Origin: Azospirillum canadense
GTDB lineage: Bacteria; Pseudomonadota; Alphaproteobacteria; Azospirillales; Azospirillaceae
DNA length: 64,000 nucleotides
Direction of reading: 5' to 3'
NCBI RefSeq assembly: GCF_025961225.1
Contig: NZ_JAOQNG010000001.1
Span: 124,001 to 188,000 of the forward strand
Below, in pieces: positions 36,478-45,759 of the stretch. The translations under genes and the position numbers were made by a program. Below the pieces are notes generated by a model, which saw only the letters and a list, made by a program, of their open reading frames with translations, was not told where the DNA came from and ran no database searches. Within the stretch, counting starts at the first letter, position 1, and the number at the start of each line of letters is the position of its first letter.

Positions 36478-37299
36478 ATGGCTGATACGAGCATGGACCA
36501 GGACAGTTCCTCCGAACTGCGCATGGGTTCCCTGGAAGTCAGGCTGGCGGAAAGCGCCGCCGAGGTCGACTGGGCGCAGGCGCTCCGCTACCGCGTCTTC
36601 TACGAAGAGATGTCGGCGATCCCGACCCCCGACATGGCGGCGCGCCACCGCGACTTCGACGACTTCGACACGCTGTGCGACCATCTGCTGGTCATCGATC
36701 ACGCGCGCGGCGACGGGCCGGAGTCCGTGGTCGGCACCTACCGGCTGATCCGCCGCTCGGCGGCGGCGAAGGCCGGCCGCTTCTACTCCAGCGACGAATA
36801 CGACATCAGCCGGCTGGTTGACCTTCCCGGCGAGATCCTGGAACTCGGCCGGTCCTGCGTGGACGCCGCCTACCGCACGCGCGGCAGCATGCAGCTGCTG
36901 TGGCGCGGCATCGCGGCCTATGTCTTCCACCACGACATCGCGCTGATGTTCGGCTGCGCCAGCCTGCCGGGCACCGATCCGGCCGCCTTGGCGGAGCCGC
37001 TGGCCTACCTGTACCACCACCACCTCGCCCCGCCGGAGCTGCGCCCCGTGGCTCTGCCGGAACGGCACGTCAGCATGGACCTGCTGCCACGGGAGCAGAT
37101 CGACCCGAAGCGGGCGCTGACCGTGCTGCCGCCGCTGATCAAGGGTTATCTGCGGCTTGGCGGCTTCATCGGCGACGGGGCGGTGATCGACCACCAGTTC
37201 AACACGACGGACGTGTCCATCGTGGTGAAGACCGACCTGATCACCAACAAATACTCCAAGCATTACGAGCGGCGTGGTCATTTCGGTCAGACCGCGTGA
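36478..37299 (+). CDS. olsB: L-ornithine N(alpha)-acyltransferase
   Basis: A 273-residue acyltransferase of the OlsB family (GNAT-like fold). It transfers a 3-hydroxyacyl chain from ACP to ornithine to make lyso-ornithine lipid. Family marks are ALRYRVFYEEMSA, VVGTYRLIRR, ILELGRSCVDAAYRTRGSMQ and LLPPLIKGYLRLGGFIGDGA-like C-terminal sequence. ATG at 36478 or 36493 is likely; the frame opens at 36379. olsA follows 7 bp downstream. Confidence 0.9.
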   Translation: MADTSMDQDSSSELRMGSLEVRLAESAAEVDWAQALRYRVFYEEMSAIPTPDMAARHRDFDDFDTLCDHLLVIDHARGDGPESVVGTYRLIRRSAAAKAGRFYSSDEYDISRLVDLPGEILELGRSCVDAAYRTRGSMQLLWRGIAAYVFHHDIALMFGCASLPGTDPAALAEPLAYLYHHHLAPPELRPVALPERHVSMDLLPREQIDPKRALTVLPPLIKGYLRLGGFIGDGAVIDHQFNTTDVSIVVKTDLITNKYSKHYERRGHFGQTA

Positions 37300-37306
37300 G
37301 CCGGCC

Positions 37307-38137
37307 ATGACGGCGCAAACCGAAGTGGCGGATTCGGATGAGACGGGGGCGCGCCCGCTGGGCTCGCCGGTCCGGGGCGCGTTGCGCCTGGCGCTGTATC
37401 TCGCCTGGACGCTGCTGCTGGTCCCGGTGCAGGCGCTGGCCGTGGCGCTGAAGCTGCCGCTGCGCCACCGCCTTCCGCTGCTCTACCACGGCGTCTGCGC
37501 CCGCATCCTGGGCTTCGAGGTGGTGGTGCGCGGGGAACGCGCGCAGCCGGGGCCGGTGCTGTTCGTCTCCAACCATTCCTCCTATCTGGACATCACGGTG
37601 CTGGGCTCGGTCATCCCGGGCTCCTTCGTCGCCAAGAGCGAGGTGGCCGGCTGGCCCTTCTTCGGCGCGCTGGCCAAGCTGCAACAGACCGTCTTCGTGG
37701 AGCGCAAGGCCCGCGCGGGCGTGGAGAAGCAGCGCGACGAACTGGGCGCGCGGCTGGACGCCGGCGACAGCCTGATCCTGTTCCCGGAAGGCACGTCCAG
37801 CGACGGCAACCGCACGCTGCCCTTCAAGACGGCGCTGTTCGCCGTGGCCGCCCGGCGCATCGGCGGCACGCCGCTGACCGTGCAGCCGGTCAGCATCGCG
37901 CCGACGCGGCTGGACGGCGTCCCCATGGGCATCGCCTTCCGGCCCTGCTACGCCTGGTACGGCGACATGGACCTCGCCCCGCACCTGTGGACGGTCTTCA
38001 CGCTGGGCCGCATGACGGTGGAGGTGGAGTTCCACCCGCCGGTGACCATTGAGGGCTTCTCCAGCCGCAAGGCGCTTGCCGACCACTGCCAGCGCGCCGT
38101 CGCGCGCGGGGTGGAGCGCGCCGTGTCAGGGCGCTGA
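37307..38137 (+). CDS. olsA: Lyso-ornithine lipid O-acyltransferase (PlsC family)
   Basis: A 276-residue PlsC-type acyltransferase with one N-terminal membrane segment (ALRLALYLAWTLLLVPVQALAV region). The catalytic H-x4-D is NHSSYLD, and the substrate-binding motif is LFPEGTSSDGN. Placement directly behind olsB indicates the second step of ornithine-lipid synthesis rather than phosphatidate synthesis, although PlsC activity cannot be excluded. ATG at 37307 is chosen; a GTG at 37274 would overlap olsB. Confidence 0.86.
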   Translation: MTAQTEVADSDETGARPLGSPVRGALRLALYLAWTLLLVPVQALAVALKLPLRHRLPLLYHGVCARILGFEVVVRGERAQPGPVLFVSNHSSYLDITVLGSVIPGSFVAKSEVAGWPFFGALAKLQQTVFVERKARAGVEKQRDELGARLDAGDSLILFPEGTSSDGNRTLPFKTALFAVAARRIGGTPLTVQPVSIAPTRLDGVPMGIAFRPCYAWYGDMDLAPHLWTVFTLGRMTVEVEFHPPVTIEGFSSRKALADHCQRAVARGVERAVSGR

Positions 38138-38249
38138 GTCCGCTTTTCCGAAAAAAGTCGAAAAAATCGCCGACCCCGCGAATCCCTTCGCCGCCTTCCG
38201 GCCTCTTTGGGGATGAGGCGTTCTGCCTCGGCTTGCAGCGGAGGGTATG

Positions 38250-38459
38250 ATGGCGTTCTACAGGAAGAACATCGGCGGCGTGCATCAGGCGGTTCGGGTG
38301 GCGGGCGGCCTTGCCGTCGCGGCTGGGGCTTTCGCGGCATTGTCCGGTGCGACCGCGTGGCTGGTTGCCGCCGGCGGCGCCGCGTTCGCCCTGACCGGGC
38401 TCGTCGGCTATTGCCCGATGTGCGCGGTCGCCGGCATCGGCAAGGGAGGTCCTGCATGA
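38250..38459 (+). CDS. DUF2892 small membrane protein
   Basis: A 69-residue protein with two hydrophobic helices. The DUF2892 (YgaP C-terminal-like) pattern is visible: N-terminal FYRKNIGGVHQAVRVAGG and C-terminal LTGLVGYCPMCAVAGIG, with a C-x2-C pair. ATG at 38250 is preceded by GGAGGG at better spacing than the ATG at 38247. Its stop overlaps the start of the ECF sigma gene (ATGA), so the two are co-translated. Confidence 0.83.
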   Translation: MAFYRKNIGGVHQAVRVAGGLAVAAGAFAALSGATAWLVAAGGAAFALTGLVGYCPMCAVAGIGKGGPA

Positions 38460-38998
38460 AGGCGGCGGCAAGCGCGGCCGGTATGCCGGCGGATGTGCTG
38501 GCAGACGTGTTCGAGGCGGCGCGCCTGGGCGACCAGGGCGCAATCGCCCGGCTGCTGGAAAAGGCGCAGCCCGACATCCGCCGCTACGCCCGCGCCACCT
38601 GCCGCACATCGGCGGACGCCGAGGACGCCGCCCAGGAAGCCCTGTGGCGGCTGTTTCGGCACGTCGGCACCATCCGCTCGCTTTTGTCCTTCTCGGGTTG
38701 GCTGTTCAGCGTGGTGCGGCGGGAATGCCTCCGCCTCGCCCGCCGGGCCGGCGCGACGGTCGCGGAGAGCGCGGCCGAAGCGGTGCTGCTCGACCGGACG
38801 GACGCCGAACTGCGGCTCGACGTGGCGGCGGCCTTCGAGGCCCTGCCGCCGCATTACCGCGAGGTCGCGTTGATGCGCGACGTCAACGAAATGACCATCG
38901 ACGAGATCGCCGCGGCGCTCGGCACCACGCGGCAGGCGGTGAAGGCCCGTCTGCACCGCGCCCGCCTGCTGATGCGCGAATACCTGACGCGAGATTAG
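38456..38998 (+). CDS. ECF-type RNA polymerase sigma factor
   Basis: A 180-residue group IV sigma factor. Region 2 spans about residues 15-90 (DAEDAAQEALWRLFRHVG as the core-binding and -10 part). Region 4 spans about 120-178, with the helix-turn-helix MTIDEIAAALGTTRQAVKARLHRARLLMREYL. No anti-sigma gene lies beside it; the coupled partner is the DUF2892 protein. GGGAGG precedes the ATG at 38456. Its regulon and signal are unknown. Confidence 0.9.
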   Translation: MKAAASAAGMPADVLADVFEAARLGDQGAIARLLEKAQPDIRRYARATCRTSADAEDAAQEALWRLFRHVGTIRSLLSFSGWLFSVVRRECLRLARRAGATVAESAAEAVLLDRTDAELRLDVAAAFEALPPHYREVALMRDVNEMTIDEIAAALGTTRQAVKARLHRARLLMREYLTRD

Positions 38999-39070
38999 CC
39001 CGCGGTTGACTCGTTTTGCCGCACTCGTGCTACCATATGGGCTGGAAGCGATGCCGCGACGCGGCGGATC

Positions 39071-39120
39071 GCGCGCCTGACGGTTCCAAAATCACTGGGC
39101 CGTCTCGGCGCGCCTTTTTG
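39071..39120 (+). terminator. Terminator/attenuator hairpin just upstream of miaB
   Basis: GCGCGCC-T-GACGG pairs with CCGTC-TC-GGCGCGC across a 16-base loop, followed by CTTTTTG. It ends 20 bp before the miaB start. It would terminate transcription from the sigma gene, or attenuate a transcript that starts in the short gap. Confidence 0.65.
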
Positions 39121-39140
39121 TATTGGTGCGGAAGGGATCG

Positions 39141-40547
39141 TTGAGTAAGAAGCTCTTCATCAAGACCTGGGGCTGCCAGATGAACGTCTACGACTCCGCC
39201 CGCATGGCGGATGTCCTGGCACCCCTGGGCTACCGGCCGGTGGACGAGCCGGACGGCGCCGACATGGTGATCCTCAACACCTGCCACATCCGCGAAAAGG
39301 CGTCCGAGAAGGTCTTTTCGGAACTCGGCCGCCTGCGCCAGCTGAAGGACATCAAGGCCGACGCCGGCGACGGCCGGATGATCGTCGCGGTGGCCGGCTG
39401 CGTCGCGCAGGCGGAAGGGGAGGAGATCGTCGCCCGCGCCCCCTACGTGGACATCGTCTTCGGCCCGCAGACCTACCACACCCTGCCGGAGATGGTGGCG
39501 AAGGCCAGCCGCCGCGCGGGCAGCGTGCTGAACACCGACTTCCCCGTGGAGTCGAAGTTCGACTTCCTGCCGGACGAGAGCGCCGCCCAGGGCGTGGCCG
39601 CCTTCCTCGCCGTGCAGGAGGGCTGCGACAAGTTCTGCACCTTCTGCGTCGTGCCCTACACCCGCGGCGCGGAGTTCTCGCGCACCGGCGCGCAGATCCT
39701 GGCGGAGGCCCGGCGCCTCGTCGCCGGCGGCACGCGGGAGATCAACCTGCTGGGCCAGAACGTCAACGCCTGGCACGGCGACGGGCCGGACGGCGCGACC
39801 TGGGGCCTCGGCCGGCTGGTGCGCGAACTGGCGGAGATCGACGGGCTGGAGCGCATCCGCTACACCACCTCGCACCCGCGCGACATGGACGAGGATCTGA
39901 TCCGCGCCCACGCCGAGGTGCCGCAGCTGATGCCCTACCTGCACCTGCCGGTGCAGGCGGGGTCCGACCGCATCCTGACGGCGATGAACCGCAAGCACAC
40001 GGCCGACGACTACCGGCGCATCGTCGACACCTTGCGCGCCGCCAAGCCGGATCTGGCGCTGTCGGGCGACTTCATCGTCGGCTTCCCCGGCGAGAGCGAC
40101 GCGGATTTCGCGGAGACGCTGCGGCTGGTCACCGACGTCGGCTACGCCCAGGCCTATTCGTTCAAGTACAGCCCCCGCCCCGGCACTCCGGCTGCGCTGG
40201 AAAGCGCCCAGGTGCCGGAGGATGTGAAGGACGCCCGGCTCGCGGCACTCCAGCAGTTGCTGAACGCGCAGCAGCAGGCTTTCAACCAGGGCTTCGTCGG
40301 CCAGACCGTGCCGGTCCTGTTCGACCGCGTCGGCAAGCGGGGCGGGCAGCTGCTTGGCAAGAGCCCCTACATGCAATCGGTGCATGCCGACGCCAACGAA
40401 CGGCTGTTGGGACGGATCGTGGAGGTGCGGATCGACGCCGCCCACCCGAACAGCCTGGCCGGCACCGTGGCGACCGGCGAATACCACTTGTCCCCAATTG
40501 GGCAGATTGGCCCGGAAGGGACGCAAACCCTGGAGGCGACCGTTTGA
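39141..40547 (+). CDS. miaB: tRNA-2-methylthio-N6-dimethylallyladenosine synthase
   Basis: MiaB (about 468 residues) adds the methylthio group to i6A37 of tRNAs. The N-terminal MTTase domain has [18 protein letters not shown] and [10 protein letters not shown] cysteines for the auxiliary cluster. The radical-SAM motif is [11 protein letters not shown] (C-x3-C-x2-C). A TRAM domain ends the protein. TTG at 39141 has GGAAGGG at good spacing; GTG at 39126 is an alternative. It overlaps phoH, starting a chain of coupled genes. Confidence 0.95.
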   Translation: MSKKLFIKTWGCQMNVYDSARMADVLAPLGYRPVDEPDGADMVILNTCHIREKASEKVFSELGRLRQLKDIKADAGDGRMIVAVAGCVAQAEGEEIVARAPYVDIVFGPQTYHTLPEMVAKASRRAGSVLNTDFPVESKFDFLPDESAAQGVAAFLAVQEGCDKFCTFCVVPYTRGAEFSRTGAQILAEARRLVAGGTREINLLGQNVNAWHGDGPDGATWGLGRLVRELAEIDGLERIRYTTSHPRDMDEDLIRAHAEVPQLMPYLHLPVQAGSDRILTAMNRKHTADDYRRIVDTLRAAKPDLALSGDFIVGFPGESDADFAETLRLVTDVGYAQAYSFKYSPRPGTPAALESAQVPEDVKDARLAALQQLLNAQQQAFNQGFVGQTVPVLFDRVGKRGGQLLGKSPYMQSVHADANERLLGRIVEVRIDAAHPNSLAGTVATGEYHLSPIGQIGPEGTQTLEATV

Positions 40548-41620
40548 ACGGCTTGCCCGATCAGCGAATCGATCTGAACTTCGACGACAACCGGCTCCTG
40601 CCGATGCTGTACGGGGAGCATGACCGCCACCTCGCCCGCATCGAGAACCAGCTGGGAGTCTCCCTGATCTCCCGCGGCAACACGCTGACCATCGCCGGTC
40701 CGGCGGAATCCGCCGAGACCGCCCGGTCCGCGCTCGACGCGCTCTACGAACGGCTGAAGCGCGGCATGGCCGTGGGCACCGGCGAGGTGGACGCGGCCGT
40801 GCGCATGGCCACCGGCACCGGCGGTGCGCTGCGCGACCAGACGCTGGCGACGCTCAGCCGCGCGGAAGTCGCGGTGCGGACCCGCCGCAAGGGGGCCATC
40901 ACCCCGCGCTCGCCCATGCAGGCGACCTATCTCCAGGCGCTGGCCGAGAGCGAGATGGTCTTCGGCCTGGGGCCCGCGGGCACCGGCAAGACCTACCTCG
41001 CCGTGGCGCAGGCGGTGGCGATGCTGACCACCGGCCAAGTGGACCGCATCATCCTGTCGCGCCCCGCCGTCGAGGCGGGGGAGCGGCTGGGCTTCCTGCC
41101 CGGCGACCTGAAGGAGAAGGTCGATCCTTACCTGCGCCCGCTCTACGACGCGCTGCACGACATGCTGCCGGCGGAGCAGGTGAAGAAGCGGCTGGAGTCC
41201 GGCGAGATCGAGATCGCGCCGTTGGCCTTCATGCGCGGCCGCACGCTCGGCAACGCCTTCGTCATCCTGGACGAGGCGCAGAACACCACGCCCATGCAGA
41301 TGAAGATGTTCCTCACCCGCCTGGGCGAGGGCGGCCGCATGGCGGTGACCGGCGACATTTCGCAGACCGACCTGCCGGCCGGCACCAAGTCCGGCCTGCG
41401 CGAGGCGCTGGACATCCTGCAGGGGGTGGACGGCATCCGCTTCGTCCATTTCACCGACGTGGACGTGGTGCGCCACCCGCTGGTCGCCCGCATCATCCGC
41501 GCCTACGACCGTTTCGACAGCCAGACCAAGGCCGCCCGCCGCCCGGCCGCTCCCCGGAACGGCAATGGCAATGGCGGTGGCGACGGCGCGACCAACCCCG
41601 CGGGGGAGGGGGCGCCGTGA
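40544..41620 (+). CDS. phoH: PhoH-family ATPase
   Basis: A 358-residue PhoH/YbeZ ATPase that works with YbeY in RNA and ribosome metabolism. A KH-like N-terminal region precedes the NTPase domain: Walker [18 protein letters not shown], Walker [21 protein letters not shown] and sensor [10 protein letters not shown]. The start is TTG at 40544 overlapping the miaB stop (TTGA), with GGAGG upstream. The last ~35 residues are a Gly/Asn-rich tail. Confidence 0.94.
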   Translation: MNGLPDQRIDLNFDDNRLLPMLYGEHDRHLARIENQLGVSLISRGNTLTIAGPAESAETARSALDALYERLKRGMAVGTGEVDAAVRMATGTGGALRDQTLATLSRAEVAVRTRRKGAITPRSPMQATYLQALAESEMVFGLGPAGTGKTYLAVAQAVAMLTTGQVDRIILSRPAVEAGERLGFLPGDLKEKVDPYLRPLYDALHDMLPAEQVKKRLESGEIEIAPLAFMRGRTLGNAFVILDEAQNTTPMQMKMFLTRLGEGGRMAVTGDISQTDLPAGTKSGLREALDILQGVDGIRFVHFTDVDVVRHPLVARIIRAYDRFDSQTKAARRPAAPRNGNGNGGGDGATNPAGEGAP

Positions 41621-42150
41621 TGGCCGTGGACGTCGCCGTTTCACGTGAAGCAGGCGCCTGGGCCGACGACGCGGAATGGCTGTGCGAACGCGCGGCGCTC
41701 GCCGCGCTGGCCGCCAGCTACGACGAGGAGGAAGGGCCGGCGGAGCTGTCCGTCGTGCTCGCCGACGACGCGCTGGTGCACCGGCTGAACCGCGACTACC
41801 GCGGCAAGGACAAGCCGACCAACGTTCTGTCATTCGCCCTGACCGAGGCCGAGGAACCGGAGTTGGGCGAGGACGCCCCGGTCATGCTGGGCGACGTCAT
41901 CCTGGCCTGGGAGACCGTCGCCCGCGAGGCCGCCGAGCAGGGAAAGACGCCTTCGGATCACATGACCCACCTTGTGGTGCATGGCGTTCTTCATCTTCTC
42001 GGGTATGATCACGAGACGGACGACGAAGCCGAGGAGATGGAGCAGCTCGAAGTCGAGGTGCTGGAGACCCTGGGAATCGCCGACCCGTACGCCGCCACGC
42101 GCTCCCCGCCCGGGGAGCCGAATTTGGACGAACAACCGCCGGACCGATGA
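41620..42150 (+). CDS. ybeY: Endoribonuclease YbeY
   Basis: A 176-residue zinc-dependent rRNA maturation factor. The H-x3-H-x5-H motif is HGVLHLLGYDHE. The upstream strand motif PTNVLSFAL is canonical. ATG at 41620 shares a base with the phoH stop; a GTG at 41617 is equally possible. The C-terminus is ~20 residues longer than typical and overlaps corC by an ATGA. Confidence 0.95.
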   Translation: MAVDVAVSREAGAWADDAEWLCERAALAALAASYDEEEGPAELSVVLADDALVHRLNRDYRGKDKPTNVLSFALTEAEEPELGEDAPVMLGDVILAWETVAREAAEQGKTPSDHMTHLVVHGVLHLLGYDHETDDEAEEMEQLEVEVLETLGIADPYAATRSPPGEPNLDEQPPDR

Positions 42151-43064
42151 GCGAAATTTCCGACAGTCGAACGCCCCGTGAAGACGGGGCCGAAGACCAG
42201 CACTCCCTGGGTCACCTGTTTCGCGGGTGGCTCCGGACCGTCCTCGGGGGGCGCGACGACGCCACCCTGCGCGCCACGATCGAGGAACTGATCGAGGAGC
42301 AGGACGCCGACGAGGGATCGTTGGGGGCGGGCGAGCGCGCCTTGCTCGCCAACATCCTCAAACTCCGCGACCGCACCGTCGACGACGTGATGGTGCCGCG
42401 CGCCGACATCGTGGCGGTGGAGGTGGACACGCCGTTCCCCGCCCTTGTCCAGCGCATGGCGGAAGACGCCCATTCCCGCATGCCGGTGTACCGCGAGACG
42501 CTCGACGACGTCGTCGGCATGGTGCACATCAAGGACGTGCTCGCCGCGCTGGCGCAGGGCAGGGCGGTGGCGCTGTCGGACATCGTCCGCGACCTGACCA
42601 TCGTGGCGCCCAGCATGCCGGTGGTGGACCTGCTGGTGCAGATGCGCCAGAAGCGCCAGCACATGGCGCTGGTGGTCGACGAGTTCGGCGGCATCGACGG
42701 CCTCGTCACCATCGAGGATCTGGTCGAGGAGATCGTCGGCGAGATCGAGGACGAGCACGACGAGGAGGCCTCGCCCCGCCTCGTGGAACGTCCGGACGGC
42801 AGCATCATCGCCGACGCCCGCGTCTCCATTGAGGATTTCGAGGAGCGCGTCGGCTCCTTCCTGACGGAGGAAGAGCGCGAGGACATCGACACGCTCGGCG
42901 GGCTCGTCGTCTCGCTGGCCGGCCGCGTGCCGGGCCGCGGCGAGATGCTGACCCACCCCTCCGGCCTGGAGTTCGAGATCGTCGAGGCCGACCCGCGCCG
43001 CATCAAGCGCCTGCGCGTCCGCAACGCCCCCGCCAACAGCTCCGCCCTGGCCGAGGTGGGGTGA
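42147..43064 (+). CDS. corC: CorC/HlyC-type CBS-domain transporter-associated protein
   Basis: A 305-residue soluble protein with two CBS domains (about residues 75-195; VPRADIVAVEVDTPF and FGGIDGLVTIEDLVEEIVG). A C-terminal CorC_HlyC domain (about 215-290) follows, with DTLGGLVVSLAGRVP. It lacks the DUF21 membrane part, as in E. coli CorC/YbeX, and is implicated in Mg/Co efflux. It overlaps ybeY (ATGA) and precedes lnt, separated by a repeat. Confidence 0.92.
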   Translation: MSEISDSRTPREDGAEDQHSLGHLFRGWLRTVLGGRDDATLRATIEELIEEQDADEGSLGAGERALLANILKLRDRTVDDVMVPRADIVAVEVDTPFPALVQRMAEDAHSRMPVYRETLDDVVGMVHIKDVLAALAQGRAVALSDIVRDLTIVAPSMPVVDLLVQMRQKRQHMALVVDEFGGIDGLVTIEDLVEEIVGEIEDEHDEEASPRLVERPDGSIIADARVSIEDFEERVGSFLTEEEREDIDTLGGLVVSLAGRVPGRGEMLTHPSGLEFEIVEADPRRIKRLRVRNAPANSSALAEVG

Positions 43065-43078
43065 CATCGTTCTGAAGC

Positions 43079-43275
43079 TGGGTGGTCGCACTGGGCCCCC
43101 ACCCAACCCTCCCCCACCTTCGGCGGGGGAGGGCTTTCAGGGTCGCGCGGCGGAGTTCCCTCCCTTGCCTCTCGCGCATGCTTGCATGCGCTGACGGCGT
43201 CAGGCGAACGCCATTGGCGTTCGCTGAGAGCCGAAAGCGGGGGAGGGTTAGGGTGGGGGCCCAGCGCGACCACCT
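43079..43275. repeat. GC-rich palindromic intergenic repeat, copy 4
   Basis: It begins GGTCGCACTGGGCCCCCACC and ends GGTGGGGGCCCAGCGCGACC, so the flanks are inverted repeats. Between them lie C-rich and G-rich arms and the nested cloverleaf element at 43169-43230. It occupies most of the gap between corC and lnt, inside an otherwise tightly coupled gene chain. Confidence 0.82.
43169..43230. repeat. Nested cloverleaf-like element, unit C
   Basis: An outer CTCTC/GAGAG stem encloses hairpin 1, GCGCATGC-TT-GCATGCGC (perfect), the degenerate TGACGGCGTCA, and hairpin 3, GCGAACGCC-ATT-GGCGTTCGC (perfect 9-bp stem). Compared with 9879-9942 the stems differ in base identity but remain paired. Confidence 0.75.
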
Positions 43276-43327
43276 CTGTCGCAAGCACCGACATCCCGGA
43301 GTTCGCCTCTTGTCCATCACCGACACC

Positions 43328-44890
43328 ATGACCACCCCGGCCCCGCTGGGCCGCCTTTCCGCGCGCCTCGCCGGGCTTGCCGGATGGCGGCGGATGGCGG
43401 CGGCGGCGCTGTTCGGCGGGCTGGCGACCCTGGCTCTGCCGCCGGCCGATGCCGTGCCGGTGCTGCTGGTCGCCTTCCCGGGCCTGCTCTGGCTGCTCGA
43501 CGGGGCACGGACGGGGCGGCAGGCCTTCGCGGTTGGCTGGTTCTTCGGCTTCGCGCACCATCTGCTCGGCCTCTACTGGATCAGCGCGGCGCTGTTCACC
43601 GACATCGGCCGCTTCTGGTGGGCGCTGCCGCTGTCCGCCGCGGGGCTGCCCATCCTGATGGCCATGTTCAGCGGCTTCACGACGCTCCTGGTGTGGAAGC
43701 TGCGGGCGACGGGGCTGGCGCGGGTGTTCCTGTTCGCCGCCTCCTGGGCGCTGTTCGAATGGCTGCGCGGGCACGTCTTCACCGGTTTCCCGTGGAACCT
43801 CATCGGCTACAGCTGGACCGGCTTCCTGCCGGTTTTGCAGAGCGTCTCCCTGTTCGGCGTCTACGGCCTCAGCCTGCTGACCGCGCTGGTCGCGGCGCTG
43901 CCGGCGGTGCTGGCGGGATCCGGGCGACGCAGCTGGGGCGCCGTCATCGCCGGGCTGGCGCTGTTCGCCGCCTTGGGGACCTGGGGCGAGGTGCGGTTGC
44001 AGGGGGCGTCCGACGAGACGGTGCCGGGCGTGCGGCTGCGGCTCGTCCAGCCGGCCATCGACCAGCGCATGAAATGGGCGCCGGGCGAGCGCGTGCGGAA
44101 CGTCCAGCAGCAGCTCGACCTGTCCGCCGCCGAGCCGGCGTCCCCCTCGGCAGCCCCACCCACCCACATCATCTGGGCGGAAACCGCCGTGCCCCTGTTC
44201 ATTGAGCAGGACGCCCGCGTGCGCCAGGCGCTGGGATCCGTGACGCCGCCCGGCGGGCTGCTGATCACCGGCGCGCCGCGCGCCGCCGTGGATGCGGAGG
44301 GCGAGCAGCGTTACTACAACAGCATGGTGGCGGTGGACGGCAGCGGCGCCATCGCGGGCAGCTTCGACAAGTTCCACCTCGTCCCCTTCGGCGAATACAT
44401 GCCGCTGCGCCGCTGGCTGCCGGTCGGGGCCATCGCCGGCAACGGGGCCGAGTTCTCGGCCGGGCCGGGGCCGGTGACGCTGGACCTCAAGGGACTGCCA
44501 CCGGTCAGCCCGCTGATCTGCTACGAGGTCATCTTCCCGAACGCCGTGGTCGACCGCTCCCATCGGCCACAATGGCTGCTGAACCTCACCAACGACGCCT
44601 GGTATGGCAACACCGCCGGGCCGCACCAGCATTTCGCCATCGCGCAAACCCGCGCGGTGGAGGAGGGCCTGCCCCTCGTGCGCGTGGCGAACACCGGCAT
44701 CTCGGGCGTCGTGGACGCCCATGGACGCATAGCTGCAATGCTCGCACTTGGTCACAGGGGCGTTGTCGATACAGCCTTGCCGAAAGCCCTTCCAATGCCC
44801 ACACTTTACGGTTGGATGGGCGACTGGGTGTTCGGAGTACTGCTCCTGATCTGCTTCGCCGTCGGCCTGTCCGCTCGACAACGCCGCTAG
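43328..44890 (+). CDS. lnt: Apolipoprotein N-acyltransferase
   Basis: Lnt (520 residues) N-acylates lipoproteins in the inner membrane. Six to eight helices fill residues 1-~205, and a nitrilase-like periplasmic domain covers ~225-490. The Glu-Lys-Cys triad is visible: Glu in IIWAETAVP, Lys in SFDKFHLVPFGEYMP and Cys in PLICYEVIFPN. A final helix ends the protein. ATG at 43328 is chosen; TTG at 43310 is possible. The reading frame upstream is open only because it runs through the repeat. Confidence 0.95.
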   Translation: MTTPAPLGRLSARLAGLAGWRRMAAAALFGGLATLALPPADAVPVLLVAFPGLLWLLDGARTGRQAFAVGWFFGFAHHLLGLYWISAALFTDIGRFWWALPLSAAGLPILMAMFSGFTTLLVWKLRATGLARVFLFAASWALFEWLRGHVFTGFPWNLIGYSWTGFLPVLQSVSLFGVYGLSLLTALVAALPAVLAGSGRRSWGAVIAGLALFAALGTWGEVRLQGASDETVPGVRLRLVQPAIDQRMKWAPGERVRNVQQQLDLSAAEPASPSAAPPTHIIWAETAVPLFIEQDARVRQALGSVTPPGGLLITGAPRAAVDAEGEQRYYNSMVAVDGSGAIAGSFDKFHLVPFGEYMPLRRWLPVGAIAGNGAEFSAGPGPVTLDLKGLPPVSPLICYEVIFPNAVVDRSHRPQWLLNLTNDAWYGNTAGPHQHFAIAQTRAVEEGLPLVRVANTGISGVVDAHGRIAAMLALGHRGVVDTALPKALPMPTLYGWMGDWVFGVLLLICFAVGLSARQRR

Positions 44891-44941
44891 CGCAACCGAC
44901 AATCTTTTTCAATCACGCGCATCAGGAGCGGCGGGGCACCC

Positions 44942-44971
44942 TTGACTGCATACATGGATATGTCGTATCAA
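44942..44971 (+). promoter_or_regulatory. Candidate promoter of the XRE regulator before metK
   Basis: TTGACT and TATCAA are 18 bp apart, ending 30 bp before the ATG at 45002, in a 111-bp gap that is visibly AT-richer than its surroundings. Confidence 0.45.
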
Positions 44972-45001
44972 GGTTGCACAACTGTTTCAGGGAATTAGAG
45001 A

Positions 45002-45493
45002 ATGCCAGCAACAGCAACGCGGGGCCGCCGGGCGTCAGCCGGCCGTCCCAAGACGGGAAAGCCGAACCCGATTGACGTTCACGTCGGTTCCCGCGTCCGG
45101 TTGCGCCGGACCCTTCTGGGCATGAGCCAGGAAAAGCTCGGTGAGGCCATCGGCCTGACCTTCCAGCAGGTTCAGAAGTACGAGCGCGGCGCCAACCGCA
45201 TCGGCGCGTCGCGCCTGTTCGATCTCAGCCGCGTTCTCGACGTGCCGGTGTCCTTCTTCTTCGACGACATGCCGGCCGAGGCGGCCTCCGCCCCGGTGGA
45301 TGACGACGAGGCGGCCGCTGGTGGCTTCGAGGAGCGCTCCTCGGGCGGCTACGAGCCGGACCCGATGGCCAAGCGCGAGACGCTGGAGCTGGTGCGCGCC
45401 TACTACCGCATCAACGACCCGTCGGTGCGCAAGCGCCTGTTCGAGCTGACCAAGGCGGTCGCCAACTCGGGCATGGTCGAAGCCGCCGAGTGA
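45002..45493 (+). CDS. XRE-family regulator (PhrR/PraR-like)
   Basis: A 163-residue protein with a helix-turn-helix at about residues 28-85 ([20 protein letters not shown], then [20 protein letters not shown]). An acidic linker and a C-terminal helical segment ([20 protein letters not shown]) follow. The same family is found between lnt and metK in many alphaproteobacteria, where homologs such as rhizobial PhrR/PraR act in stress or surface regulation. The N-terminal ~20 residues are basic and probably disordered. Confidence 0.88.
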   Translation: MPATATRGRRASAGRPKTGKPNPIDVHVGSRVRLRRTLLGMSQEKLGEAIGLTFQQVQKYERGANRIGASRLFDLSRVLDVPVSFFFDDMPAEAASAPVDDDEAAAGGFEERSSGGYEPDPMAKRETLELVRAYYRINDPSVRKRLFELTKAVANSGMVEAAE

Positions 45494-45759
45494 CGGCCCG
45501 GGCGCTGACCCGGACAAGAATTTGAAGAGTTGGGGGGAGCGGCTTGCCGGCTGCATCCCCCCGGTTTGTTTTTACACACCCGCTAATCCCGCTCCGGAAT
45601 GCCGGCAGGCCGTACCAAAGACGACCGGCAAAGGGAGATTGCTTGACCCACGCGGCAATTCTTGCCAAATACGGGCGAGGATCGGCTACCCAAAGGGCGC
45701 AAGGACCGATCCCAAGCTTTTTGTGTAAAAAGTTTTCCCGTCCATTGCCGAGGTTCGCC
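45494..45759 (+). other. 266-bp leader of metK
   Basis: This gap before metK holds TTGACC (45643-45648) with a weak CAAATA 17 bp later, which may be the metK promoter. It also contains several GC-rich segments able to pair (GCCGGC at about 45546 and 45600). I could not match it to a named SAM-riboswitch class by eye. Confidence 0.35.

Noticed and set aside
43082..43327. An 82-codon extension of Lnt upstream of ATG 43328
   Set aside because: It is merely the translated repeat, and Lnt homologs start at the membrane domain.
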